Assembly: GCA_026417655.1 (NCBI GenBank)
Contig: JAOACS010000025.1
Span: 30,973-94,972 of the forward strand
Source of the DNA: Syntrophobacterales bacterium
GTDB lineage: Bacteria > Desulfobacterota > Syntrophobacteria > Syntrophobacterales > Thermodesulforhabdaceae
Reading direction: 5' to 3'
DNA length: 64,000 nucleotides
The position numbers and the translations under genes are program-made. Under the pieces are notes generated by a model. That model saw nothing but the letters and a program-made list of their open reading frames with translations. It was not told the DNA's origin and did no database searches. Shown here piece by piece: positions 27,572 through 36,757 of this stretch; the first letter of the stretch is position 1; each line of letters begins with the position of its first letter.

Positions 27572-29845
27572 ATGCAAACTATGAGCGGCGAGGGATCTAA
27601 ATTTGGGTGCCGCTTTTATGGTTTTACCCTGATAGAGATTGCTATAGCGCTTGTTATAGTAGGGATTTTAATTGGGTCTGGAGTTAGTCTTGTAGCCTTT
27701 CTTACAAAGAGAGCCAAGTTTTCTGAAAATAAAGAGAGACTAAAAGAGGCTTACGAATCAGTTCTAGCCTACGCCGTCCAAAGAAATACGTTGCCTTCCA
27801 GCATCGCCGATGCTGGAGGGCCTAGCCGAGATGTTTATGGTAATGAATTCCTTTATGTTTCAGTAGCTAATTGGGTTGGAAAAGACATTTGCACCACAGA
27901 TCCTTTGATGCTTCTTACCGTTAATAATATCTCAGAGGGAGTGTCTTCCTCAGAGGTTGCCTTTATTATCATATCTAGGGGGGAAAATTACTGTAATCAA
28001 ACAGGCTTAAATTCACCGTTTTCTATTTACCCTAGGGGTGCTAGTGGAAATTGTTGCTCTCCCCATCCACCTGTGCCACCCTGTCCAGCTTCGAACGAAT
28101 ATGACGATTTAGTGATCTATATCGATAAAGGCAAGTTAAGACAAAGGGTATGTGATGCCTTTAAGATAGTAACTGAAGTCCTACCAACCGGTGAGGAGTA
28201 TAAGGAATATCCAAGGGTCACTTTTGAAGCAGCCAATGGAACCCCTTTATACACCTGGTCGATCTCATCAGGTAGACTTCCTAATGGAATAGAATTGACC
28301 CCCTCAGGTGTTATTAGTGGAAGTCCTACCGAATCGGGAACTTTTCCTTTCACAGTTCAGGTAAAAGATGCTGAAGGAAGAGTAGCCACCAAAGGTTTTT
28401 CTATTACGGTAGAATCTAACAAGCCCCGTATAACTACGGAGTTTTTACCTATAGGCTATGTAGGAGAACCGTATCCCTACGCCCAATTAAGTGCAACGGG
28501 AGGTAGTGGTGGATATAGCTTTTCGGGGGTATTACCCCAGGATTTGGGTTTGTCTATTGACGCAGACGGAAAAATTGGGGGAATTCCCACACGGGAAGGC
28601 ACTTATTCAGTATTGTTTACGGTGATCGATTCTTCGGGAAATAAAAGTCATAAAACTCTTTCAGTTACCATATATCCTGCACGTTCGGGTGGTCTTATTC
28701 TGAGTCCTCCCTCTGGTACATCTTGGAGTGCTACGATTGGTCAGAGCTTTTCTGCTGTTATTTCTGTGTCGGGAGGAGCTCCACCCTATTCTAATACACA
28801 ATGTAGTCCTTCAGCCTGTGCTGGCCTTACACTTTCCTGTTCTTCAGATAGAGGGACTATCTCGGGAACCTATACTGGAGGATCCTGCACTTTTTCGATA
28901 GGATGGAAGGATTCGCTGCAGCAAAATGCAATAGGGACTTATTATGTCAACCAGTCCTGTTTACCCCTCGCTATTACGCCTTCTTCTGGAACAAGTTGGA
29001 ATGCTACCGTTGGACAGAGTTTTTCTCAGACAATTAACATCTCTGGCGGGAAACCACCTCTTTACAATACTCAATGTGGACCTTTAGGTGGAACCTGTTC
29101 TGGATTAAATCTAAGCTGCACTGCGAACTCGGGAGTTATATCAGGGACACCCACCGCTTCGGGAAGTTGCACAGCTAATGTGGCATGGAGAGATTCCTGT
29201 TCACCAAATCAGCAAACAATTAGTGGAACATATACTATTAACATAAGTCAACCTTGCCCTTCTATGACACTTGATCCTACATCGGGAACCGTATTTTTGG
29301 CCTATGATGGAGAGTTTTTTTCTAAAAATATTACCGTCTTAGGTGGCTACGGGACGAGATTTAATACCTTTTGTAGCTTAGTATGTTCTAAAAGTGTAGA
29401 AGGATTGACCGCAAATTGTACAGGAGATGGAGCAACAATTTCTGGAAAACCCTACTCTTTAAAAACTGGTGAGCCTCAAGAATGTAATTTCAATGCTACG
29501 TGGGTGGATAGTTGTCCAAGCGGTAAACAATCAATAGGTGGCAATTACAAAATAAATGTAATCTCTCCCCAGCTAGCTGTGGTTCCGGAAAGTAGCATTT
29601 ATTACAAAAAAAATAACGACGCCTCCTGTTATCAAGCAGCCCCTAGGAGCTGCATTGTGGTAAGTTCAGGAGAGGTTATAAGTTTTTATCAAAACCTTAA
29701 CATGTGTACTCGAGGATTATATGCCTGTCAGATCGATTACATGGGGCTAACGCAATACGACTTCAATAAGGATGGAAATATTGGGTTGCAGATCTTGCAG
29801 GGTTCATGCTATTTTAACGACTCTCCATCGGCGCTTTGTATGTGA
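27572..29845 (+). CDS. Large prepilin-type protein with Ig-like repeats (pilin-adhesin)
   Basis: 757 residues. Prepilin leader then FTLIEIAIALVIVGILIG with Glu +5. Residues about 60-200 are the pilin globular part. Two putative Ig (He_PIG) domains follow (about 200-285 and 286-370), then three diverged Cys-containing repeats starting near 373, 463 and 561 with the shared pattern PSSGTSWNATVGQSFS and paired cysteines. The C-terminal 90 residues hold six or more Cys and a calcium-loop-like DFNKDGNIG. Few pilins are this long. It probably sits at a pilus tip and binds a surface or partner cell. Disulfides would form in the periplasm. Confidence 0.85.
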   Translation: MQTMSGEGSKFGCRFYGFTLIEIAIALVIVGILIGSGVSLVAFLTKRAKFSENKERLKEAYESVLAYAVQRNTLPSSIADAGGPSRDVYGNEFLYVSVANWVGKDICTTDPLMLLTVNNISEGVSSSEVAFIIISRGENYCNQTGLNSPFSIYPRGASGNCCSPHPPVPPCPASNEYDDLVIYIDKGKLRQRVCDAFKIVTEVLPTGEEYKEYPRVTFEAANGTPLYTWSISSGRLPNGIELTPSGVISGSPTESGTFPFTVQVKDAEGRVATKGFSITVESNKPRITTEFLPIGYVGEPYPYAQLSATGGSGGYSFSGVLPQDLGLSIDADGKIGGIPTREGTYSVLFTVIDSSGNKSHKTLSVTIYPARSGGLILSPPSGTSWSATIGQSFSAVISVSGGAPPYSNTQCSPSACAGLTLSCSSDRGTISGTYTGGSCTFSIGWKDSLQQNAIGTYYVNQSCLPLAITPSSGTSWNATVGQSFSQTINISGGKPPLYNTQCGPLGGTCSGLNLSCTANSGVISGTPTASGSCTANVAWRDSCSPNQQTISGTYTINISQPCPSMTLDPTSGTVFLAYDGEFFSKNITVLGGYGTRFNTFCSLVCSKSVEGLTANCTGDGATISGKPYSLKTGEPQECNFNATWVDSCPSGKQSIGGNYKINVISPQLAVVPESSIYYKKNNDASCYQAAPRSCIVVSSGEVISFYQNLNMCTRGLYACQIDYMGLTQYDFNKDGNIGLQILQGSCYFNDSPSALCM

Positions 29846-29855
29846 TGAAGGAAAG

Positions 29856-30806
29856 TTACTCGAAGCTACAAAATTTAGTCTCCAAGTCCTTAAAGGAGGA
29901 TGGTAGCTCAGACTTAATTTTCTTCACTTGATGTAACACCTCACAGGCTCTTTTTCTTTTTCCAAGGATTACTTCAACACCGATAAGATTAAAGGCGATA
30001 TCTTCATCGGGTCTGATTTGAAAGGCCTCTTGAAGTATCTGTTCAGCTTCGCTGAAACGTCCTTTTGTAATAAGAAGAGCTCCTAGATTATTCATTACCG
30101 ACGGGTCTCGGTATAAAGAAAGGTATTTTCTATAAAGATGTATAGCTTCTTCAGTATCCCCTTTTTTCCTGGCTTCTTCAGCTATAATTATTATTCCACT
30201 TTGGGTTGGTGAGACTGATGTAGTTATAAATTTTTCACCGGGATTTGGAGTCTTTTCTTCTGAATTCTTAGGAGACATCGGTTTCCCTTTATTCGTAACA
30301 CGGGCAGGAGACTGTTCCTTAATGGGGGAATCATTTTTTTTGGAGGATAACCGATTTTCCAATGAAGCCTTTTCCGGCTTTTTCGTTGATTCGGGACTAG
30401 AATCGGCATCTTGAGGCTTATCTGGCTCTTTAAGATTATTACTGGTGTTAACAAAAAACTTACCTTCTGTGTGGTTATTTATAATTGGCGGTTCCGATGG
30501 AGTAACAGGTAAAGTATTTGTGGATGAAGCTAAATGGTAGGATGGGGAGTTCTTCGTTTGGACGGAAGGAACTGAAGGGATTTGGGATTTATGGTTTCTA
30601 GTTGAATAAAATCCATGGGGACCTAGAGTGATTCCTAGGGTAACGAGTAGGGTTACCATGCCTATGATAATAACAATTCTATAGGGCCGCCATCGACTAC
30701 TCTTTGAGTCGCGCTCTCCCCCATTCAGCAAGACTATCTCCTGGTGTGGTAAGTTCAACTGAGATCGCTCTTCCATTTGACGTATAATCTCGTAGAGCTT
30801 ACTCAT
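29856..30806 (-). CDS. TPR-containing pilus assembly protein, MshN-like
   Basis: 316 residues. Cytoplasmic N-terminus, one membrane helix (about 44-66, VIIIGMVTLLVTLGITLG), a long Ser/Pro/Lys-rich low-complexity stretch (70-200), and a C-terminal TPR region (EEARKKGDTEEAIHLYRKYL; PSVMNNLGALLITKGRFSEA). Last gene of the pilus operon and overlapping mshL by 4 bp. The name rests on position and architecture, not on sequence identity that I could measure. Confidence 0.72.
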   Translation of the reverse strand: MSKLYEIIRQMEERSQLNLPHQEIVLLNGGERDSKSSRWRPYRIVIIIGMVTLLVTLGITLGPHGFYSTRNHKSQIPSVPSVQTKNSPSYHLASSTNTLPVTPSEPPIINNHTEGKFFVNTSNNLKEPDKPQDADSSPESTKKPEKASLENRLSSKKNDSPIKEQSPARVTNKGKPMSPKNSEEKTPNPGEKFITTSVSPTQSGIIIIAEEARKKGDTEEAIHLYRKYLSLYRDPSVMNNLGALLITKGRFSEAEQILQEAFQIRPDEDIAFNLIGVEVILGKRKRACEVLHQVKKIKSELPSSFKDLETKFCSFE

Positions 30807-32326
30807 ACCATAGTCCTTGCTCTTAAAAGAATAATTAGCTCTACCTTGTTTTGACTTCCGCTTTTTTGACCAAAGAGAGAACCAAGAATTGGAATTTGGC
30901 CAAGAACTGGCACTCGAGAGTTCGCCTCTTTACGCTTATCCGTGATAATACCTCCAATGATAACCATATCTTCAGGGTTTACCTTGACTACTGTGCTGGT
31001 TTCTCTGAGGTTAACTGTTGGGAGAGTGATGGTATTTTCTTCTATTACTTTTTCTGCCAGAGAGACCACATCGCTTTTTATGGGAACCAATTGAAGAATA
31101 ATACTCCCTCCCTGGGTTACGTAGGGAACAACACCGAAGATAAGCCCGTCAAAGACAGCTGACGTTTCTACCGTGGTTTCCCTAGTCTCGGATCCAGTGC
31201 CTGTGGTAACTTCTCGTTTAATGGATTTTACATAGGCAATGGATGTACCAGCGCTTATTAGAGCAGGTTGTCCGTGCATTACTCTTATTTTTGGATTTGA
31301 GATAATATTTACGGTTCCATAGTTTTCTATCATTTTAAGAATTGCATCGAAATATGGGGCTGCTGTTACATGAGCAATAAGAGCTTTTGTCTCTTCACCG
31401 GATCCAAAAAACAGATTGGTCACACTAGAAATGTTCGGCTTTTTCCCTATCTCTTCACTCAGAACTGTCTGCCACTGAACACCGAACTCGTGGGATTTGC
31501 TCAATTCTACTTCTACAATTCTTGCTTCTATAATGACCTGTTTAGTATAGCGGGATTCTAGGTTTTCTATGAAGGCCTTTAGATTTCGTAGATTCCTGGG
31601 ATGATCTCTTACCATTAGGGTTCCAGTAAAACGATCGAAAAAGAAGGTTCCATCCTTAGATAAGAGTCCTCCCCTTAGGTTCCTTTCTATCATAGTGTAG
31701 ATATCGTTTGCCTCTTCGGAGGTTTTTCCACTAAGCTCGAAAAGCCCAGTAAGGGGACTTATAATCTCCTTCGTACCTTCACCTCCTGTTGTTCTCCCTC
31801 CTAACACATCTCCTCCTAAAGTGAACTTTGAAGATCTGAGGGTAAGGAGAAAACTCAGGTTAAATATTTCTTCCTTTGTCGCCTGAATTCTAAGGACACC
31901 ACCACTTATCGTGTATCCCACATCAAGAGAATCGGTGATAGCTTCAATCGCTTGCCTTAAAGGAAAATTTTGAAGCTCGAGAGTGATAAGACGTTTCTCT
32001 GGTGGTATAGCTTGTTCTGCCTCTTTATCTATAATGAGATTGAGACCAGCTTCTCTCGCAAGATAAAATAACACATTGTGATAATCCTCCTGAACAACGG
32101 AGATAGAAACTATTTTGGAATCAAGGGGAGAAAGATTCTTGAAAACAGGTAAAAAAATGTTCTGTTCCTGTTTCGTTGGGTTTTCACTACTAGGGTAAGT
32201 TGTAACCCTGGGTAACGAGTTTTTCTTCCCTTCCATTGAAGAACACCCAAACGATGCAACAATGATCGCTAGTAGGCTATATTTCACTATCCTTTCCAAC
32301 CAAAAGAACCCTTTCTTCATCTCCAA
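30803..32326 (-). CDS. mshL: Pilus secretin, MshL/PilQ-like
   Basis: 507 residues. Lipoprotein-type signal peptide ending IVASFGCSS, an STN-like domain (LITLELQNFPLRQAIEAITDSL), an N-domain with the GTLMVRDHPRNLRNLKAFIENLE motif, and a secretin core (VIIEARIVEVELS; VPVLGQIPILGSLFG; VELIILLRARTMV). It forms the outer-membrane gate for the pilus. Shares 50 bp with the previous gene at its start and 4 bp with the next. Confidence 0.92.
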   Translation of the reverse strand: MEMKKGFFWLERIVKYSLLAIIVASFGCSSMEGKKNSLPRVTTYPSSENPTKQEQNIFLPVFKNLSPLDSKIVSISVVQEDYHNVLFYLAREAGLNLIIDKEAEQAIPPEKRLITLELQNFPLRQAIEAITDSLDVGYTISGGVLRIQATKEEIFNLSFLLTLRSSKFTLGGDVLGGRTTGGEGTKEIISPLTGLFELSGKTSEEANDIYTMIERNLRGGLLSKDGTFFFDRFTGTLMVRDHPRNLRNLKAFIENLESRYTKQVIIEARIVEVELSKSHEFGVQWQTVLSEEIGKKPNISSVTNLFFGSGEETKALIAHVTAAPYFDAILKMIENYGTVNIISNPKIRVMHGQPALISAGTSIAYVKSIKREVTTGTGSETRETTVETSAVFDGLIFGVVPYVTQGGSIILQLVPIKSDVVSLAEKVIEENTITLPTVNLRETSTVVKVNPEDMVIIGGIITDKRKEANSRVPVLGQIPILGSLFGQKSGSQNKVELIILLRARTMV

Positions 32327-32753
32327 TCCTTATTTTTACTTTATGGGTATCGATATGGATGATCGTAGCCTTTTGAAGTAAATTGTTACCCTCTTTGTAG
32401 GGCATACCATTTATCAAACAAAGCTTATGGCCGTTCACTATGAAGACCGAGCTAACACGAACTTTTTCTTTTGAGACAATAGGGGATTCTTGAGGGACTA
32501 TAGAAATGGGCTGCTCCTTCCTCATTAAGAAGGGGTTTGCAATAGATTTTTCTCGCTGAATTTCTATTTCCTTATTACTTTGAACTGTCTCAAGATGAGG
32601 GAAAAATACTTGGGGGATTTGACCTACTATGATAGGAGGGGCTGGTGGTTTGGACTTGAAGACTTCTAGGATCCCTAGGGCTAGGCAGGCTGTTAGTGTC
32701 ATAAAGGGTAACCACAGTACAAGCCATGGAAGAACATGTTCAAGGCGTTTCAT
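32277..32753 (-). CDS. Pilus assembly protein, PilP/MshK/GspC-like
   Basis: 158 residues: one N-terminal membrane helix (about 10-32), a linker with PPAPP, and a C-terminal beta domain (VSSVFIVNGHKLCLINGMPYKEG; IIHIDTHKVKIRIGDEE) as in PilP and GspC homology regions that dock onto secretins. Position right before the secretin and after the PilO-like gene supports this. Sequence is diverged, so the family call relies on context. Confidence 0.65.
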   Translation of the reverse strand: MKRLEHVLPWLVLWLPFMTLTACLALGILEVFKSKPPAPPIIVGQIPQVFFPHLETVQSNKEIEIQREKSIANPFLMRKEQPISIVPQESPIVSKEKVRVSSVFIVNGHKLCLINGMPYKEGNNLLQKATIIHIDTHKVKIRIGDEERVLLVGKDSEI

Positions 32754-33195
32754 GGGTAAGATACACCTTTTTGCCCTTTATGTTTACCATTGGGATGCAG
32801 TTGGTCTTTTCGGATATCTTCATGTCTTTTATCTCTAGACACGTCGAGATATTCATGGATTCCAAAAAGAAGAAACCCTTACCATTATAGATCGTAGAAA
32901 TCTTTTTTAACATTTCGTTAAGAGGCTCTGGCATTATATACTCCTCTATCATGACCTCCTTCGGATATGTGAGTTGACTAAGAAACGTTTGATAACGATC
33001 TATATCTTCAACGAGCTTTTTCAGTGAAATCAACTTTTCTTCATTACTCCGGAGTGATCTTTCTAGGATCCGTGCTTCATTATAGCTTTTAATTTTACCT
33101 ACAAGAAACCATGTAGAAATACCAAAGAAAAGGAGGGCAAAAAAATGTAGGACAAGAATATGCGGGTAAATCTTCCACAGGGTTTTTAGGTTCAT
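32740..33195 (-). CDS. Pilus assembly protein, PilO/MshJ-like
   Basis: 151 residues: one N-terminal membrane helix (about 12-34), a coiled-coil-prone segment (residues 36-70, SYNEARILERSLRSNEEKL) and a small periplasmic domain. This is the topology of PilO/MshJ/GspM, inner-membrane alignment proteins. Overlaps the next gene by 14 bp. Start: ATG, spaced 36 bp after mshI. Confidence 0.65.
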   Translation of the reverse strand: MNLKTLWKIYPHILVLHFFALLFFGISTWFLVGKIKSYNEARILERSLRSNEEKLISLKKLVEDIDRYQTFLSQLTYPKEVMIEEYIMPEPLNEMLKKISTIYNGKGFFFLESMNISTCLEIKDMKISEKTNCIPMVNIKGKKVYLTHETP

Positions 33196-33231
33196 AAAAC
33201 TAGCTCCCCCTACCGCTTCCCTTAAGCTCTC

Positions 33232-34596
33232 CTAAAGTGTTAATTCAAAGTTACATTCCGCAGTCTTTTCATGATCGTTAAAACGGAAAGTGCTTTTGTG
33301 GATTGTGTAACTGCCGTGCAAGGAATCGAGAATATGCTTAAAAACCCTATGGGCCTCTTCAAACCCGGCTGTTGCTCCTACGGAGAGATTTAAGCTAAAT
33401 TGCCTCGAACTCCCATGAAGGAGACTATCTGGGGTTTCCTTTTTCCGTTCTACTCCCCTCTCGCTGTTACTAGCTTGAGGGGAAATTTTACTTACAGATA
33501 GCTTTATGACCTTGAAGTCGGGAGGAATAATGGTAGTAAGTCTTGCAATGAGCTCATCCATCCTAGGCTCTTGCTTGTGAGCTTTCAGAGTTTGGTTATA
33601 GAGATCTAGGAATTTAAGTTTTTCTAAAGGGATTTTTCTACTAAGCCTTTCAGCTTCAATCTTTACAGCCTTTGATTTGGTATCCACCATTTCCCTAAGT
33701 TGACGTTCCTTTAAATGCAGATATCCCCATATCGTTCCGTTTAGCATAGCAACTGTAAGCATCGCCATGGAGACCCTTTTTGCATATTTAAGATGGCTGT
33801 TCCAGTTTAACCAAGTAATCGGTAAAAGGTTAAATTCCTTTGGGACTAGAGGGGCACCGAAGAGTTCTGGATATTCCATTACAATTTCTGATTCTACCAA
33901 GAATCGATCTGGTAAGACTATAGTCTCTGTATTGGAAAACAGCTTCCTGATTGGTCCAAACACCAAAACCTTCGCTTCGTCAAAACCGGGAAGATACCGA
34001 TATTGTCCCTTTGTAAGCTCTAGTTCTTCCAAGACAGCATTTTCTGATGGAGGGATAAATTCATCGAATTTTATAAGTCTAATGGACCTAATTCCGGTTT
34101 TATCGGTGGTTATGATGAAATATTCTTTGTCATCTCCATATATGGTAAAGACATTAGTGTCGACAAAACATTCAGTAACCAGAAATGCCACGGCGATAGA
34201 TTTGTGAAGTAAACCTTTCAATCCAATACGGTACTGAGTGAAGTTATCTAGAGTAGGTTCAATTAAAGAGTAATCTATAGTCACAATTGAGCACTCAGAA
34301 ATTACCCCTTCCGTTTTTTCTATTTTGTAAGAGAACTTGGGAGGATTCCTAAATATGCCAAGTCTATCAATTCTTTCTTGCAACTGAAAACGCATCGCCT
34401 CAGGTGGACCTTTGGTAATCCTCTCCCGTGCATAATGAAAGGGTTGAAGGCCGGTAACGTATATAACCTCCTTTCTACCGGAGATCTCTTTTAAATCTAC
34501 TTCTTTCACTTCAGAAAATAGAAACCTATTGCGTCTCTTTTTTACGTCTACCGCTATGAAATAACCATTCTTTTCAGCTATGATAGTCTCGGTCAT
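33232..34596 (-). CDS. mshI: MshI-like fused PilM/PilN alignment protein
   Basis: 454 residues from ATG 34596, which overlaps the previous stop by 4 bp; a longer frame to 34689 would lie inside mshM and is rejected. The N-terminal 250 residues resemble a degenerate PilM-type ATPase fold without clear phosphate-binding motifs. A membrane helix (VSMAMLTVAMLNGTIWGYL, about 285-303) and a PilN-like coiled coil and periplasmic domain follow (MDELIARLTTIIPPDFKVIKLS). A fused PilM-PilN is typical of MshI. Confidence 0.72.
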   Translation of the reverse strand: MTETIIAEKNGYFIAVDVKKRRNRFLFSEVKEVDLKEISGRKEVIYVTGLQPFHYARERITKGPPEAMRFQLQERIDRLGIFRNPPKFSYKIEKTEGVISECSIVTIDYSLIEPTLDNFTQYRIGLKGLLHKSIAVAFLVTECFVDTNVFTIYGDDKEYFIITTDKTGIRSIRLIKFDEFIPPSENAVLEELELTKGQYRYLPGFDEAKVLVFGPIRKLFSNTETIVLPDRFLVESEIVMEYPELFGAPLVPKEFNLLPITWLNWNSHLKYAKRVSMAMLTVAMLNGTIWGYLHLKERQLREMVDTKSKAVKIEAERLSRKIPLEKLKFLDLYNQTLKAHKQEPRMDELIARLTTIIPPDFKVIKLSVSKISPQASNSERGVERKKETPDSLLHGSSRQFSLNLSVGATAGFEEAHRVFKHILDSLHGSYTIHKSTFRFNDHEKTAECNFELTL

Positions 34597-35537
34597 AGCT
34601 TTTTCTTTAAAAGGAACCAAGTACAGAACCCTGCTAACATCAACATTGTCACAATCAATAAAACCCACATGGGCTTGGAACTCCACCATCTTCTGGAGTT
34701 TCTACTAGGGGCTGTGTCAACAAGAGTTGGGCCAAGAGACTCGATAGCCTCCTTCATGATGCCCTTAGTAATTCTACGTTGAAGCTTTGTCGCGGTAACC
34801 AACATAGTTCGGTCCATTACTTTGTTTATTAATCTAGGTATGCCTTGGGTTACTTTGTATAAAAGCTTTTCGGCCGGTTTTTCAATAGGTATATGGGCTC
34901 CTCCGGCACACCCTAACCTGTGTTGGACATACCATATAGTTTCGTCGCGAGAAAGGTGGGCAATCCGCTCCCATATGCTTATTCGCTGTATAAACTGGGA
35001 AAGTTCAGGCGATTTGAGCTTCTCTTCTAGAGTTGGTTGCCCTACTAGTAATATTTGAATAAGTTTTCTTTCCTCTGTCTCAAGATTAGAAAGAAGTCTT
35101 ATTTCTTCTATGCTGGAAAGTGGAAGGTTTTGCGCTTCATCTATTATTAGGAGGAGTTTTTTCCCCTTGCTAACCATTTCAATAAGGTGCTCTCTAAATT
35201 TCTTTATTAGTCTTTCTTTTGTATCGGAAGAGCTAAATTCTACCCCAAGGTCCTCAAGAATTGCCTGAAGTAGCTCCTTTGGTTCCAGAGTTGGGGCAAT
35301 TATGAGGGCTGTTTCGAATGATGGATCCAGTTCTTTCATGAGGACCCTAAGGAGCATTGTTTTTCCCGCTCCAGGATCTCCTGTAACTATTATGAAACCA
35401 TCTCCACGATTAAGACCATATTTTATTACTTCTAAGACAGTCTTATGTCTAGATGATGGGAAAAAATACTTCGTATCCGGTGTTAAACGAAAGGGATAGT
35501 CGCTAAGTCCAAAGAAATGAAGATAATTTCCCTCCAT
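34593..35537 (-). CDS. mshM: MshM/ExeA-like AAA ATPase
   Basis: 314 residues. Begins HFFGLSDYPFRLTPDTKYFF, the usual ExeA/MshM start. Walker A GDPGAGKTMLL near 45-55, Walker B KLLLIIDEAQNL, sensor LLSNLETEERKL. A C-terminal membrane helix (WVLLIVTMLMLAGFCTWFLL) anchors it. This family energises assembly of secretins or pilus parts. It shares 1 bp with mshG. Confidence 0.9.
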   Translation of the reverse strand: MEGNYLHFFGLSDYPFRLTPDTKYFFPSSRHKTVLEVIKYGLNRGDGFIIVTGDPGAGKTMLLRVLMKELDPSFETALIIAPTLEPKELLQAILEDLGVEFSSSDTKERLIKKFREHLIEMVSKGKKLLLIIDEAQNLPLSSIEEIRLLSNLETEERKLIQILLVGQPTLEEKLKSPELSQFIQRISIWERIAHLSRDETIWYVQHRLGCAGGAHIPIEKPAEKLLYKVTQGIPRLINKVMDRTMLVTATKLQRRITKGIMKEAIESLGPTLVDTAPSRNSRRWWSSKPMWVLLIVTMLMLAGFCTWFLLKKKL

Positions 35538-36748
35538 TAGCGAGTTTTCCCTATAATGGATACAAGTTCATATATTGGCCCCATTAAGGCTATGACTACC
35601 ACAATGAAGATGCCACCGACAACTATTATTAACAAAGGTTCTATAATCTTTGGAAGAGACTCCACAAATTCCATAAGCCTTTTGTAGTAGAAGTCACCTA
35701 GTATTTTCATTTGTTCAACGAGTTTTCCGCTTTCTTCTCCAATACTTATAATGCGTATCTCCAAGGGTCTGAAGAATCCTGTCATGTGACAGGATTCTGA
35801 AAACATTCGCCCCGATTGAATATTTGCCGAAATAGACGGGATCAACCGTTTCATAGTTCTACTTTCGGTGCTTTCTTTCATAATATTTAGGCCACCTAGG
35901 ATGTCTATACCAGCTCCAAGTATTAGACTTAGATATTCGAAAAAGAAAGCCATAATTGAGAGTCGTTTTAAGATTCCGAGGATGGGAAGCCTTAAGATTA
36001 GCTTCTCCGCTCGATAACCAATAGGTTCGTATTTTTTGGCTAGAAATAAAAAGAAGGTTATGAGGATTCCGAAGGCTGGAATAACTATCCAGAAGTCCTT
36101 TAGGATATCTACAAACTTCATGAGGATTATTGTAGGTAATGGAAGTCTTACGTTCATCTGTTTAAATACAGCAAAAACCTTTGGAAGAACATAGAAAAAC
36201 CATACCACCAAAGCAATGCCAATGGAACTTATTACAAAGGCTGGGTAGACCATAGCTTTATTTGTTTGGGTAATAATGTCATTGACTCTTGTGAGGTGTG
36301 TGGATGCCTTTTCCATTGTTTTATCAAGTTGTCCTGTGGTTTCACCAATATTTACAAGGCTCCTTACAATTGGAGGAAAGATTTCCTTGGACAATTCAAA
36401 ACTTTCTGAAAGCGATAACCCTCTTCTGACATTCTTTATTACCTTTTTTATAGCCCCTGCCAATTCTTTGTGTTCACTCATTGTGGAGAGATCTTCTAGG
36501 CTTTGTATGATTGGGACACCGGCAGAGAGAAGAAAGGAGAAATTTCTACAGAATTCGGCCATCTCAAGTCTGGTTACCTTCTTTCTTCGTCTCAGTAGGA
36601 AGATTGGCTTAACTTGAGTGTAAGAAAGTAAAATTTTCCTGTCGACACGAATAGTAGTGATAAGTTCTTGGGGATCTTGGAATTCATCCTGTTCAATGGT
36701 AATCTTTCCTGTAATCGGATCAAAGACTTTATATCTGTAGAACGCCAT
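35537..36748 (-). CDS. mshG: Inner-membrane pilus platform protein, MshG/PilC
   Basis: 403 residues with two T2SF domains and three membrane helices (AFVISSIGIALVVWFFYVLP; FWIVIPAFGILITFFLFLA; IVVGGIFIVVVIALMGPIYELVS). The T2SF signature SLSESFELSKEIFPPIV and the second copy MFSESCHMTGFFRPLEIRIISIGEESGKL are clear. It is the rotating platform on which pilin subunits are assembled. Confidence 0.93.
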   Translation of the reverse strand: MAFYRYKVFDPITGKITIEQDEFQDPQELITTIRVDRKILLSYTQVKPIFLLRRRKKVTRLEMAEFCRNFSFLLSAGVPIIQSLEDLSTMSEHKELAGAIKKVIKNVRRGLSLSESFELSKEIFPPIVRSLVNIGETTGQLDKTMEKASTHLTRVNDIITQTNKAMVYPAFVISSIGIALVVWFFYVLPKVFAVFKQMNVRLPLPTIILMKFVDILKDFWIVIPAFGILITFFLFLAKKYEPIGYRAEKLILRLPILGILKRLSIMAFFFEYLSLILGAGIDILGGLNIMKESTESRTMKRLIPSISANIQSGRMFSESCHMTGFFRPLEIRIISIGEESGKLVEQMKILGDFYYKRLMEFVESLPKIIEPLLIIVVGGIFIVVVIALMGPIYELVSIIGKTR

Positions 36749-36757
36749 CTTCTAGGC

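Noticed and set aside
34597..34689. Extended N-terminus of the MshI-like protein
   Set aside because: It would lie entirely within mshM; the ATG at 34596 gives the normal ATGA overlap.
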